The notes: generated by a model not told the origin, from the sequence alone. 64,000 nt of DNA from Liopterus haemorrhoidalis (GCA_963971575.1 OZ020622.1:20400879-20464878), one strand, 5' to 3'; shown: positions 59,781-62,726, counted from the stretch's first letter. Numbers and translations are program-made.

Positions 59781-62726
59781 TATTTGCAATTTTGAAGTAT
59801 AAACTAAGTTGGCAAAGTGAGAAAATGCTTTATATCAAATCTACATCAGAGCTGTGCTAAATTCTCAATAAAAGTATTTCAAATATGCAATGCTTTAAAA
59901 AGTATTTGAAATAATAGGAAATATTTGAAATAATAGGGAAATACTTGAAAAACTAAATATTTTAAATATATACTAGCAAAATATTTGAAATAATAAGGGC
60001 TGACCGGCGTAGCATAGTGGTAACACACGTGCCCTGCGTTGCTAAGGTCTCGAGTTCGAATCCTGTTCAGGCATGGAATTTTCAACACGAAAAATTACAA
60101 TTGTCCTGGCTAATTGCCTTAGTAGCAAAGGACAAGGCAAGTATTTTAAATACCGACATTATTAGATAACAAATATCAAATACAAATACTACGGAGAAAG
60201 TGCTTTACAAATACAAATACCAAGAGCTTTTTTGAATTTTTTGAATTAATTTTTTTCAGCTTTGATCTACAAGTCGATATTTATTTATTAAAATTCTTAT
60301 TTCATACATTATAATTTACTTGAATTATATGAGTTTAGATGAATTAGAGAATTAGATGAATTGACGAATCATTTTACTTCCTCATAATATTATAATTTAC
60401 AAAACAATATTACTTTGCAAGTTATTTTTGAAAATTCTCATTATTATGGCATGTAACATAGTAATAGGACTGGCTGTCTTTTCTAAATGATTCAAAAGAA
60501 CATTAAGTTATTCTTATTTTATTCACTATTGTTTTCATTTTTAACTTTCAGAAAACGAAAAAATTTGCCATTATCAATGTGGCTGTAATGGTTGCAATTT
60601 GGAGCAAAACAATACATCATGGAAACAATGCACCAACGAAATATATTTTTCCTACGACTACTATGGAACTGTCTCATTACGATACTGTTAGTTGACAGGA
60701 AATTAGCTTAATTTCGCAAGTTACCCTCATGCGCGCGAAGAAGATACGGGACTGATAAATGCGCATTTGCGTTGTGTGGGAAAGAATAAATTCGCAGCAA
60801 TGTGCATGTGTAGTTTCCAAAAATTTTCATTCCCGTACTGGCTGAGCGCGCATAATTGGCTGTTAACCATATTTATATTGTGTTTTCTTGATTATTTATT
60901 TATTGAAAAATGGTAATCGGAGGAAAAGCATAGTGAGCAACACGCGCAGAATACATATTCCGCGCTAGTTGCACAATATACTGTTTTGATTCAAAATACG
61001 CTCTTTTCCATTTTTCAAAAGTTGAAAGTAACCATGAAAAACGATTAATTGCAATTATAAATTACTTAAAATCATTTTTTTTTTAAATCAGCCATTTATT
61101 TAAGGTTTCTAGGTCGGTTTGGAATGAATGTTTCATTCCATTTATAAATACAAAATTATTAATACATAACAAAGACAACTATTAGTATTAAATACATAAA
61201 TTAAAAGTGAATTAAATTAGTTTTGAAAAATCCGATTTCTCCCAAATTTATGTCTCTACTGACAATAATGTAAGATTAGTTAGCCTTTCCTGTGACACCG
61301 ATGTCCTGAGTTATTTTTGATTAATTTTAAGTTATAAAACTCCTTTCCCCTGATGCAGTTACAGGCAGAATTAAATTAATTCTTAAAAGAAAATAAAAAG
61401 AAATGAAGTTAATAATTCATCGTCTGTTATGTACTCCAAAGTAATTAAGGATTTTGTAGAAGTGAGAAATATTTCCCTAAACCTTAATATTTCATTAAAT
61501 AATTCAAGTCCATTCATGTCATTTGCCACAATATAAATGGTCTGCAACATGTCGTCCCAGGGTTCGGGCGCCCAGGTGGGGGGCACCCTTTGCACCACTG
61601 CCAGAAATGGCCCTGGATTAAGGAAACAAAGATAATTACACATGTATTTTAAATTAGTAAAAAAATTCAAAGGAAACCGTTGTCAGATGGCAGCACAATA
61701 TATGACGACCAGAGATGGGCGTCTACGCGTAAACTTGAATTTTTTACGTCTACGTGTATATTTACCGTAGACAGCGTAGAGACGTGTAGACTGTGTAGAC
61801 ACGAGAATCTAGCGTAGAATAATGAAAAATGAGGTTATGTAACGTTTAAAAAAATAAAATACCGCCAGTTTTAAGCAGAAGAAGAAGTAAAGAACTCAAA
61901 TTTAATATTTTTGACAGCTTCCTGATTAAAATATCTGCTAACTTTTAATTTTAATTTTACTTTAGTAGTTCATACAGACAGAAACCAAGTAATTTATATT
62001 GTGCATAACAAAATATGAGTTGTGAGATAACATTTTTGGAAACAATATATGTAATTAGAACTACATAAAATTTAAATAAACATAAACATTAAAGTAAACT
62101 ATTACCATTCTATTATTTCAAATATTATATTTAAACGTACTGCGCATGTACAGTTTACATTCTACATTCGACACGTAAACAAAGGCATATTCTACTTGAC
62201 ATGTTTACGCGTAAAATCCACATTAGTCTACATCATGTATTCTACGCGCCCATCACTGATGACGACACACGAATATGGTCTATCGAACGTCAAAAAAACG
62301 AGTTGTTTCAATAAAATACATTTTTAAATGGAACACCTGTATTTATTAGTCCATCGCAGAGAATATGATTTTTTCTTTAATAAATTGCGAGGGTTTAAAA
62401 AACTTAAAAGACTTATAAAATATATCTTTATAAAATGGCCAAATTTTTAAGTAATTCCGGTTTATATTTGAATAATTTTAACTGAAAATGTTACCTATTA
62501 GAGTTTTAGGAATTTACTTTTTTAGAGACAAAATAGAAGATATTCCATTAACGAAATTATTTATACCAGGGACACATAACTCTGCATGCTATGATAATGG
62601 CAAGAATTTGATATTGCTTAAATATGTGTTCACTCAAGACAGGGAAGTCTGGAATCAACTGGTTTTTGGCATCAGATATCTGGATATCAGAATAGGATAC
62701 TACAACACATCCTTTCATAAAAACGA
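20888..62726 (+). CDS. Secreted PI-PLC X-domain protein, split gene, 3' part outside window
   Basis: This is a spliced host gene with coding exons 20888-20960, 52055-52182, 59095-59318 and 62526-62726, joined in matching phases to give 208 codons before the right edge. Residues 1-20 or so are a hydrophobic signal peptide. Residues 25-141 form the N-terminal beta-rich region typical of insect PLCXD-like proteins (KCGELFLTVSS, CLRTQPTWM). Residue 143 onward begins the X domain, with FIPGTHNS (catalytic His159) and GIRYLDIRIGYY (Asp195, Arg197). The family hydrolyses phosphatidylinositol or related lipids without a Y domain; substrate and activity here are inference. The second catalytic His should lie in an exon beyond 64000. 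Introns of 31.1, 6.9 and 3.2 kb are filled with transposons. No stop or frameshift was found, so the gene looks functional. No neighbouring host gene is visible. Confidence 0.9.
21515..22325. mobile_element. Tc1/mariner-group element with about 130-bp TIRs
   Basis: Termini YAGGGTGTTWACGGTCTT extend into an inverted repeat of about 130 bases (GATACTACA, AAAAACCTTAAA, TTTTATAATAAAA blocks), flanked by TA (21513-21514, 22326-22327). It contains a C-terminal transposase remnant on the minus strand. Confidence 0.85.
21660..22079 (-). pseudogene. Transposase C-terminal fragment (DDE, Tc1/mariner group)
   Basis: The translated minus strand (22079 downward) starts MQFRLPERLEDIPLNERQEM, then WFLQGDTPAHFSRFVRQHLN (second catalytic Asp region) and GRGGLIPWLSRSPDLTPLDF (third Asp), followed after frame breaks by RQARLCIQQ-GDNFGHL, the usual C-terminal tail. 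The N-terminal DNA-binding part and the first Asp are absent. It lies inside the 811-bp long-TIR element, so this is an internally deleted copy. Confidence 0.8.
22657..23216 (-). pseudogene. Penelope-like element: linker and GIY-YIG endonuclease
   Basis: Reading the minus strand from 23216: FNNEISIIKTIAENNGYNPQ, then KYVSLPYLGPISTKIN and VSFRTIDNIKKNL, the conserved connector after the reverse transcriptase of Penelope-like elements. Next, in a shifted frame, comes SGVYILTYDTYGSAYYGQTE, then KSFAIRIEEH, a GIY-YIG nuclease core with the Arg and Glu in place. A further shift gives the C-terminus ending KQGKPLIK at 22657. The reverse transcriptase is missing; at 23216 the remnant abuts a LINE. 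It has at least two frameshifts and is non-functional. The PLE family is recognised from motif order; the clade is not assigned. Confidence 0.78.
23263..24420 (+). pseudogene. LINE remnant: RT fragment fused to C-terminal zinc-knuckle region
   Basis: It begins inside the reverse transcriptase (AFVDLKAAFDRLDRKELWKV, an RT block found in many insect non-LTR elements) and, about 50 codons later, jumps frame and loses the rest of the RT, including the catalytic Asp pair. The C-terminal region follows (KRIMRECWEERAREEQKGRW, then GVPSYLKGEIGRSGGRVRSI and CAGCAGGEEEDIEHLAKRC, a CCHC-like knuckle), with a stop at 23643. The purine-rich 3' UTR ends near 24420 after TGTAATGGTTAATACCC. 5'-truncated, as usual for LINEs. 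Opposite-strand Ser/Pro-rich ORFs here are shadows. Confidence 0.82.
24421..25790. other. No gene recognised (intron 1)
   Basis: AT-rich apart from 24740-25020, which is less AT-rich (GATCGGCTTATCGGGAAGTC) and may be an old repeat, but no coding motif or paired terminus is visible. Confidence 0.4.
25797..26175. mobile_element. MITE with about 50-bp TIRs, TA target
   Basis: CAGGRTGAGTGGGGAGGAAT at both ends, continuing GGGCCGAACTTCAGGAATGT, flanked by TA. The right TIR plus about 60 inner bases is partly duplicated internally (25950-26035 versus 26070-26157). Confidence 0.88.
26203..26740. mobile_element. Divergent copy of the GTTCCGCYTAAACG MITE family
   Basis: TAGGCTATTCC at the left and an inverted, decayed TAGGTCTTTT at the right, flanked by TA. 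The interior block TTTTTGTGTCATTCTCAATA matches the copy at 49015-49421. A smaller MITE (26447-26628) is nested inside. Confidence 0.65.
26447..26628. mobile_element. Nested MITE, CCGTCTCATTTTGTAATACG ends
   Basis: The left end CCGTCTCATTTTGTAATACG and the right end (reverse complement CTGTCTCAATTTGTAATACG) are inverted, followed by AAACTA on both. Flanks are TA-like, offset by one base on the right. Confidence 0.7.
27037..27488. mobile_element. hAT-type MITE, TAGAAATGACG ends, GGGTAATTAAC repeats
   Basis: TAGAAATGACG / TAGGAATGACG termini with the perfect duplication GTTAAGAT. Arrays of GGGTAATTAAC and TACCCG-type motifs fill both arms. The centre (27236-27330) is two copies of the T-rich minisatellite unit found in other hAT families. 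Confidence 0.93.
27813..28055. mobile_element. hAT-type MITE, first of two in the same CCTTACGC target
   Basis: CAAGGGTCGACAAACC and (reverse complement) CATGGTTCGGCAAACC ends; duplications CCTTACGC at 27805-27812 and 28056-28063, the latter shared with the next element. Confidence 0.88.
28064..29865. mobile_element. 1.8-kb hAT-type element, second in the same target
   Basis: CAGGGATGTCAAACT / CAGGGGTGTCAAACT ends, duplication CCTTACGC at 28056-28063 and 29866-29873. It encodes no transposase I can read. It holds a tRNA-like SINE segment (28895-28985) and a CAGACAGA microsatellite (29290-29322). Ends of the same family are at 19994-20042 and 33350-33381. Confidence 0.88.
28890..28985 (-). 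repeat. tRNA-derived SINE-like segment
   Basis: The minus strand carries an A-box-like TGGTGTAGTGG and a B-box-like GATCGAACC at tRNA spacing, followed by a T-rich tail. The acceptor arms do not pair, so this is a tRNA-derived repeat and not a tRNA gene. Confidence 0.55.
29878..30021. mobile_element. 144-bp MITE, CAGTG ends, TA target
   Basis: CAGTGTTTCC at the left and CAGTGGTACCTCGG (reverse complement) at the right, flanked by TA. The inner half is a run of CCGACGAAAACCGA-like repeats. The terminal match is short. Confidence 0.5.
30330..30890 (+). pseudogene. DD34D mariner transposase remnant
   Basis: Catalytic half of the same family as 17291-18669. It opens at KARVDWNKGMLKKFNLG, then the GDETWIYSYEPETKQQSTVW motif (first Asp), VPLEDRR-like TIPLEDRRTVNAEWYTTICL, the second Asp region (ILHYGNASSHTARQTIDYLK, Asp to Gly) and SPNLSPNDFFLFPNVKQKM (third Asp). 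Several frameshifts separate these. The N-terminal DNA-binding domain and both TIRs are absent. Confidence 0.82.
30911..31141 (-). pseudogene. Isolated THAP zinc-finger domain ORF
   Basis: The 76-codon frame reads MEDPGPSTSKHSRKYCLVLT... The pattern Cys-x4-Cys (CLVLTC), a central WLKAMRRNKTD segment and a terminal ICEDHF (Cys-x2-His) fit the C2CH THAP DNA-binding domain, ending two codons after DHF. THAP domains head P-element and Kolobok transposases and many host regulators. No catalytic domain follows here. It could be an exon of a minus-strand gene or a transposon leftover; the decayed surroundings favour the latter. Confidence 0.6.
31583..32647. mobile_element. 1.07-kb hAT-type element, TAGAGYYCTGC ends
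   Basis: TAGAGCCCTGC and (reverse complement) TAGAGTTCTGC ends, perfect duplication CTGATAGA (31575-31582, 32648-32655). Both arms carry GCGGATGCGGAT-type subterminal repeats. No transposase. Partial copy at 15678-16312. Confidence 0.95.
32660..33090. other. No gene recognised
   Basis: AT-rich sequence between two hAT remnants (intron 1). Nothing coding or repetitive is identified. Confidence 0.4.
33092..33381 (-). pseudogene. hAT transposase C-terminal dimerisation fragment
   Basis: The minus strand from about 33300 reads FSSLKQLAMCIAAAIGTTYV, then KSFFSKLKIVKSKNRNRLTD and ENMKNQLRCESTKL. This is the hATC dimerisation region as in GTF2IRD2-type hAT transposases, where the motif is usually STYVCEQLFS...KSKYRSRLTDEHL. 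The fragment abuts a hAT end (CAGCGATGTCTAACACG, reverse complement at 33381) of the GTGTCAAACTGGCGGCCCGC type, so it is an internally deleted autonomous relative of the 28064-29865 family. DDE residues are absent. Confidence 0.75.
33390..33680. other. No gene; AT-rich
   Basis: Nothing recognisable before the mariner terminus at 33687. Confidence 0.35.
33695..34032. mobile_element. hAT-type MITE inserted in a mariner terminus
   Basis: CAGTAGCGGCCTTAG / CAGAGCCGGCCTTAG ends, perfect duplication TACGAGGG. About five minisatellite units (33768-33960) fill the centre. The target TACGAGGG is itself the terminal sequence of a mariner (34034 onward). The in-frame ORFs here are repeat by-products. 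Confidence 0.93.
34034..34353 (-). pseudogene. DD34D mariner 3' remnant
   Basis: It starts at the mariner terminus TACGAGGGCTATATTTT and covers only the end of the transposase on the minus strand: KNIELMSHCPYSP, PKDFFLSPYVKQKMRGQRFS, FENHV and KMFRGLV, the last with the Trp of the usual KCFxxW changed. Same family as 17291-18669 and 30330-30890. At 34345 it runs into a fragment of the GTTCCGCYTAAACG MITE. Confidence 0.8.
34345..34464. mobile_element. Fragment of the GTTCCGCYTAAACG MITE
   Basis: The right-end half of the family (TAGTTCCGCTTAAAAGTTTG, then GAATAGCCTA before TA), truncated at the junction with the mariner remnant. Confidence 0.65.
34559..34850. mobile_element. hAT-like terminus fragment, CAGGGCCGTGCGGTGG
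   Basis: Its first about 50 bases match 11716-11765. The right end is missing; the rest is unassigned sequence. Confidence 0.4.
34852..35216. mobile_element. Truncated CAGAGCCGCAG-type MITE with six minisatellite units
   Basis: Left end lost; right end GCCGCGGCTCTG followed by the same GATACAGATACATG flank as at 40277. Six units of about 40 bases (GGTCCTCACCTCCCAAAATC, then CAAGTGATGAGC) at 34905-35140. Confidence 0.85.
35489..35764. repeat. Tandem repeats in the CCCAGCAAAC element
   Basis: Two large blocks (35489-35600 and 35601-35764) with the same order CATTGAAAGTAATGGGCCAG ... AACGGTAAAGTGC. The second has two extra 24-base units (GGGCCAGTGCTGGCATTTCG). Opposite-strand ORFs rich in Gly/Pro/Thr are repeat artefacts. 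Confidence 0.85.
36387..36470. mobile_element. Left-end fragment of the 45102-46352 family
   Basis: TAAGCTGTTCACTTTTGTAA followed by GAACAAACTAGATCTGG matches the left end at 45102, but without the nested element found there. It supplies the empty site for 45132-45939. Confidence 0.75.
37876..38751 (+). repeat. Four tandem 219-bp units from a LINE C-terminus
   Basis: Units start at 37876 (218 bp), 38094, 38313 and 38532. Each joins an AT-rich part (ATTATGACGCCGAAAAAACA) to a coding piece reading KRPGTLSKPQYLREKGSREK, then KKVIPRLRC. Since 219 is 73 codons, the frame stays open for 260 codons (37874-38656). Units 2 and 3 are almost identical, so the expansion is recent. Confidence 0.9.
38660..38990 (+). 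pseudogene. LINE 3' end after the tandem array
   Basis: After the last unit the coding remnant continues RLRCGNKERYNKFGMKEEGD, the stretch preceding the zinc knuckle in insect LINE ORF2 C-termini, then stops and a purine-rich tail with a TTATTATTAAG end. It resembles the element at 63466-64000 more than that at 23263-24420. Confidence 0.65.
38991..39780. other. No gene recognised (intron 1)
   Basis: AT-rich. Contains ATGGATATACATAGATACGGG-like material near 39570 without paired ends. Confidence 0.35.
39895..40276. mobile_element. hAT-type MITE nested in another hAT; six minisatellite units
   Basis: CAGAGCCGCAGTAAGG at the left, GCCGCGGCTCTG at the right, perfect duplication GATACAGA, which is itself one of the host element's subterminal repeats. 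Six units at 39965-40200. The copy at 34852 shares the same junction, so the host element multiplied after this insertion. Confidence 0.93.
40862..41030. mobile_element. Possible small element, TCCACACRAG inverted ends
   Basis: TATCCACACGAG and (reverse complement) TATCCACACAAG bracket 168 bases. TA on both sides would suit a TA-target MITE. The paralogue at 37530-37580 keeps the left end and lacks the rest, so deletion there is as likely as insertion here. Confidence 0.35.
41852..42714 (-). pseudogene. Tc1 (DD34E) transposase, internally deleted and frameshifted
   Basis: The start MERQHLTIHE (42714) shifts frame into NRAVGLLQAGFRQVEVAEQI, the first paired-type HTH (GISQSIISRLWRRYKETGSP). 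The hAT MITE 42362-42514 splits the following segment (VLNARRQPTITAPELVREYS). The middle, with the first two Asp residues, is deleted. It resumes at MNWLDNEGIDAIPWPEQSPD, then LNLIEHVWDMLKRRI, with the third catalytic residue as Glu (DD34E), and ends MNQHGGPTLY in a shifted frame (stop 41852-41854). Tc1 transposases are about 340 residues. Non-functional. Confidence 0.88.
42362..42514. mobile_element. 153-bp hAT-type MITE inside the Tc1 element
   Basis: CAGCGGCGGTCGGTGAAACA and (reverse complement) CAGTGGCGGTCGGTGAAGCA ends continue as a near-palindrome of about 40 bases per arm. Perfect duplication GTCTTGAC. Confidence 0.95.
42990..43920. other. No gene; old repeat fragments
   Basis: Pieces near 43380-43450 (AGCCTATGTTTGAATCCTGG, ATCATACCAAATTTCGTG) match 8970-9030 in reverse. 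There is a CAGACAGACTGACTGAC run at 43471. No coding motif. Confidence 0.45.
43926..44942. mobile_element. MITE of the 5357-5686 family, split by a hAT
   Basis: TAGGCCGTTCAAACG at the left, TAGTCGTTGCTC (reverse complement) at the right, TA flanks. It shares ACAGGGCAWATGGRGTAGTT with 5357-5686. Removing the nested 44129-44827 insertion and one duplication leaves about 310 bases. Confidence 0.72.
44129..44827. mobile_element. 0.7-kb hAT-type element, CAGTGGCGTAGCG ends
   Basis: CAGTGGCGTAGCG / CGCTACGCCACTG are perfect, with the perfect duplication CTCTCCGA. Subterminal GGGGCGGCAAAA blocks occur in both arms, and a palindromic GTCAGACATATATGTCTGAC lies at about 44407. An internal AGTGGTGTAGCATAGCG (44678) suggests a nested second terminus. 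Confidence 0.93.
45132..45939. mobile_element. 0.8-kb TA-target element, TGGTCTATTTCA ends
   Basis: TGGTCTATTTCAAAG and (reverse complement) TGGTCTATTTCATAT ends, TA on both sides. The related copy at 36387 has an empty site (AACAAACTAGATCTGG), confirming the boundaries. AT-rich, no transposase. Confidence 0.85.
46071..46215 (+). repeat. tRNA-derived SINE copy
   Basis: A-box-like TAGCGTAGTGG and a perfect B-box GGTTCGAATCC at tRNA spacing, then a body with TTGTCTTGGCTAATTGCC and an A-rich tail. The acceptor stems do not pair, so this is not a tRNA gene. A second copy is at 59997-60150. Confidence 0.8.
46367..47750 (-). mobile_element. Tc1/mariner-group transposon with TIRs
   Basis: YAGTGAATTTCTTTTAYCCT at both ends (inverted), followed by GCA, flanked by TA (46365-46366, 47751-47752). 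Length 1384 bp. Confidence 0.88.
46564..47581 (-). pseudogene. Transposase (Tc1/mariner group, DDD), frameshifted
   Basis: Start MAQFSDEFERSF (47581). The DNA-binding region includes RRKQTLTILTEEKKLEIALE and SKSFVYRALKSENYRSYKFQ. First catalytic Asp in ILFTDEATFNLNGEVHRQNF, followed by RPQKLNVWADIIGTHIIGPF. After NFARQIW the frame breaks and the second-Asp motif is damaged or deleted; RDNLYREFPNSWIGRGGTIN and PARSPDLSPNDFFL (third Asp) follow in other frames. The tail LQVNGGIFEHLL marks the end near 46564. The layout resembles the DD41D copies, but the protein is clearly a different family. Confidence 0.85.
47751..48170. other. No gene recognised (intron 1)
   Basis: AT-rich sequence with no recognisable element ends. 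Confidence 0.35.
48179..48345 (+). pseudogene. LINE reverse-transcriptase fragment
   Basis: Reads MALIDLKAAFD-stop-LDRIELWQVMERR, then IIKRIKKYTER, the same RT block as at 23263-23450 but from a separate, more decayed copy (a TAG where Arg or Lys is expected). No upstream or downstream RT motifs are joined to it. Confidence 0.72.
48412..48618 (-). pseudogene. LINE reverse-transcriptase N-terminal fragment
   Basis: The minus strand reads TPIFKSGVKTLVKNPTSKLN, then VLAKVFEKVIHKHIFNFVSQ and KIITQLHGFFSKKVS. This is the entry block of non-LTR reverse transcriptases (usually PIFKSGDKxxxxNYRPISxLxxxxKxxExxI...QHGF). The YRPI core is partly lost. Its orientation is opposite to the fragment 48179-48345, so it comes from another element. 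Confidence 0.78.
48865..49014 (+). pseudogene. MADF-domain protein fragment of the Harbinger element
   Basis: From ATG 48865 (MSKIDNLTEKII) a frameshift near 48903 leads to VKDHLILYDIAHPDYKNIRK, then TNKVWDEIGKVLEID. This is the MADF/Myb-SANT DNA-binding pattern (a Leu-Tyr-Asp, HPDYKN and W-I core) used by the DNA-binding ORF of PIF/Harbinger transposons. It is cut at 49014 by the MITE 49015-49421, and no continuation is seen beyond. The HARBI1-type nuclease ORF is absent. Confidence 0.7.
49015..49421. mobile_element. 407-bp MITE of the GTTCCGCYTAAACG family
   Basis: TIRs with TCTGTTYCAAACG, flanked by TA. Collinear in reverse with 4078-4479. Inserted into the MADF remnant of the Harbinger-type element. 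Confidence 0.78.
49643..50640. other. No gene recognised (intron 1)
   Basis: A 145-codon minus-strand ORF (49865-50302) has a hydrophobic centre but no recognised family, no start context and AT-rich flanks; I treat it as chance or an unidentified repeat. Confidence 0.4.
50650..51958 (+). mobile_element. DD41D mariner (rosa-like) copy 3
   Basis: CAAGGTGTCTCAAAAGAAAT at both ends (inverted), TA at 50648-50649 and 51959-51960. It lies at the 3' end of intron 1, 95 bases before exon 2 of the PI-PLC X-domain gene. Confidence 0.93.
50765..51852 (+). pseudogene. DD41D mariner transposase, one-base deletion
   Basis: Start MERFSGADRA. The frame is open to codon 206 or so, where one G is missing near 51381-51382 (ATCGCCC against ATCGGCCC in copies 1 and 2), shifting into a short wrong tail (ALTFLKTKEGVQLQ). 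The remaining coding sequence is intact in the next frame (51352-51852) with Asp253 and Asp295. Trp249 is Cys here. A longer upstream in-frame Met (50654) lies in the TIR region and is unlikely to be the start. Confidence 0.93.
52055..52182 (+). CDS. PI-PLC X-domain gene, exon 2
   Basis: The acceptor TTTTGTTTTAG precedes CA plus 42 codons starting KCGELFLTVSSIEESSIEVN, and the donor GTAAGT follows at 52183. The peptide matches the N-terminal beta-sandwich region of insect PI-PLC X-domain proteins (a Cys, an FLTVSS strand, an EVNW strand and a DDP-type turn). It ends in phase 0 and joins exon 3, which starts in phase 0. The exon lies 95 bases beyond the right end of the DD41D transposon copy at 50650-51958. 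Confidence 0.88.
52190..52860. other. Intron 2, no element identified
   Basis: AT-rich with poly-A (52486-52505). A short minus-strand ORF at 52134-52352 is a shadow of exon 2. Confidence 0.4.
52870..53103 (+). pseudogene. THAP-domain fragment, frameshifted
   Basis: From ATG 52870: MYNTYCCVPMCNSLKRRNPE, then ISFHLFP, and after a shift or stop (DV-stop-IN) KNWKK-like material to VCSLHFNDSDY. The Cys-x3-Cys, FHLFP and Cys-x2-His-Phe elements define a C2CH THAP zinc finger, here with an in-frame stop and no downstream catalytic domain. Unrelated in sequence to the THAP ORF at 30911-31141. Probably the head of a degraded P-element- or Kolobok-type transposase. Confidence 0.62.
53104..53684. other. 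Intron 2, no element identified
   Basis: Nothing coding beyond the THAP fragment. AT-rich. Confidence 0.35.
53685..54234 (-). mobile_element. Deleted PIF/Harbinger-type element, GGGYGCGTTCAGCGCC ends
   Basis: GGGCGCGTTCAGCGCC and (reverse complement) GGGTGCGTTCAGCGCC ends; CTAAAC and ACGTTTACG motifs recur in both arms. The target duplication is not clear. It carries the N-terminus of a HARBI1-like protein. Confidence 0.7.
53842..54096 (-). pseudogene. HARBI1-like transposase N-terminus
   Basis: MDPFVIDNFLLDEDIDVIQV, acidic, then NVGYEDVIRNYKLTKFKNHF and RLPRPQVAELINLLAPVLF. The last stretch (F-R-L-x-R-x-x-V-x-x-L-I-x-x-L-x-P) is the signature preceding the nuclease in PIF/Harbinger (HARBI1, DDE_4) proteins. 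The frame ends after 84 codons at the element's deletion junction; the DDE domain is missing. Confidence 0.65.
54240..54692. other. Old dispersed repeat pieces
   Basis: Resembles 28980-29365 and 58740-59040 in parts (GATCAAAAATTC, ATCGGTT-like stretches; TTTATATTTTT before CGCGRGATAT at about 55090). No coding motif. Confidence 0.4.
54701..55474. mobile_element. hAT-type element, CAGTGGCGCAGCCAGG ends
   Basis: CAGTGGCGCAG at both ends (inverted), perfect duplication TCTAGGAC. It contains an older repeat (about 55060-55200). Typical of the CAGTGGCG-type hAT MITEs; no transposase. Confidence 0.92.
55483..56048. repeat. Dispersed repeat pieces
   Basis: 55675-55755 is an inverted copy of 17150-17232, and about 55915-56030 is a diverged direct copy of 20230-20350. 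No gene. Confidence 0.55.
56664..56969. mobile_element. 306-bp hAT-type MITE, CAGTGTTTCTCAACAGG ends
   Basis: CAGTGTTTCTCAACAGG and (reverse complement) CAGTGTTTCTCAGCCAA ends, GTGGTCCGCG repeats in the arms, perfect duplication GTATAGGA. Inserted in the mariner coding region. Confidence 0.95.
57265..58450. mobile_element. 1.19-kb hAT-type element with ACATCGATGTT repeats
   Basis: TAGGGATGGG and (reverse complement) TAGGGTTGTA ends, perfect duplication ATGCACGC. About ten AACATCGATGTT palindromes lie in the left arm (57280-57400) and the right arm (58330-58440). MITEs of the GTTCCGCYTAAACG family are nested at 57700-57810 (partial) and 57955-58134. No transposase. Confidence 0.93.
57955..58134. 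mobile_element. Short MITE of the GTTCCGCYTAAACG family, nested
   Basis: GTCTGTTCCTTTGGTTTAGG at the left and AGTCTATTCCCAACGATTAG (reverse complement) at the right. It resembles the short copy 27-204 (GTTACTTTTACCGATT, GCTTTTGATCATTTTG). Preceded by an inverted half copy at 57700-57810. Confidence 0.72.
58740..59090. repeat. Old dispersed repeat in intron 2
   Basis: TTTGTTTATATTTTTCCCGC, then CATGCCAAATTTCAA, then CAGGCAGACA resembles 29150-29330. Family unknown. Confidence 0.45.
59095..59318 (+). CDS. PI-PLC X-domain gene, exon 3
   Basis: The acceptor TATTTTTTAG is followed in phase 0 by 74 codons (GSKVLLSLRLVQNSGYFLTN at the start, CLRTQPTWMEDNG at the end) and then two bases of a split codon before the donor GTAAAG at 59319. 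The YFLTNIS strand, the TEPSSGARCLNYWAASY segment and the CLxTQPTWM motif are characteristic of the linker before the X domain in insect PLCXD-like proteins. An overlapping frame from 59184 is a shadow. Confidence 0.9.
59319..59990. other. Intron 3 sequence with a TA microsatellite
   Basis: No element ends recognised. (TA)n at about 59736-59776. ORFs at 59425-59658 and 59645-59860 have no family resemblance. Confidence 0.45.
59997..60150 (+). repeat. tRNA-derived SINE copy
   Basis: TAGCATAGTGG (A-box-like) and GTTCGAATCC (B-box), then a body with TTGTCCTGGCTAATTGCC, collinear with 46071-46215. Flanked by AAATATTTGAAATAAT repeats that hinder recognition of a target duplication. Confidence 0.8.
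60151..60550. other. Intron 3, no element identified
   Basis: AT-rich sequence leading to the candidate acceptor at 60551. Confidence 0.35.
60552..60691 (+). CDS. Candidate alternative terminal exon, Cys-rich
   Basis: A good acceptor (TTTTTAACTTTCAG) is followed by two bases and then an open frame starting NEKICHYQCGCNGCNLEQNN and ending RYC, with TAG at 60689-60691. An AATAAA signal sits at 60785-60790, followed by GT-rich sequence. The two-base lead fits the one-base end of exon 1, so splicing 20960 to 60552 would give a secreted Cys-rich peptide of about 70 residues. It does not fit exon 3, which would run into a stop. It could instead be a chance ORF. A phase-0 reading (from exon 2) is also open for about 47 codons. 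Confidence 0.35.
60785..60790 (+). terminator. Candidate polyadenylation signal AATAAA
   Basis: The hexamer lies 94 bases after the stop codon of the candidate terminal exon and is followed by a GT-rich stretch. In an AT-rich genome the motif is common, so its value depends on the exon call. Confidence 0.3.
60792..61700. other. Intron 3, no element identified
   Basis: AT-rich. A 95-codon minus-strand ORF (61383-61670) has no family I recognise. Confidence 0.35.
61710..62258. mobile_element. hAT-type MITE, CAGAGATGGGCG ends, TCTACGCG repeats
   Basis: CAGAGATGGGCG and (reverse complement) CAGTGATGGGCG ends, perfect duplication ATGACGAC. Many TCTACGCGTAAA and GTGTAGAC-type subterminal repeats. 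Inserted about 270 bases before exon 4. Confidence 0.95.
62526..62726 (+). CDS. PI-PLC X-domain gene, exon 4 (catalytic core start)
   Basis: The acceptor TTACTTTTTTAG is followed by one base completing a Gly codon, then 66 codons starting DKIEDIPLTKLFIPGTHNSA. The motifs are LFIPGTHNS (first catalytic His), TQDREVWNQL and FGIRYLDIRIGYY, all hallmarks of the PI-PLC X domain. The donor GTAAGA at 62727 leaves two bases of a split codon. An in-frame upstream ATG at 62488 lies in the intron and is not the start. The rest of the domain is not found in 62727-64000. Confidence 0.92.
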
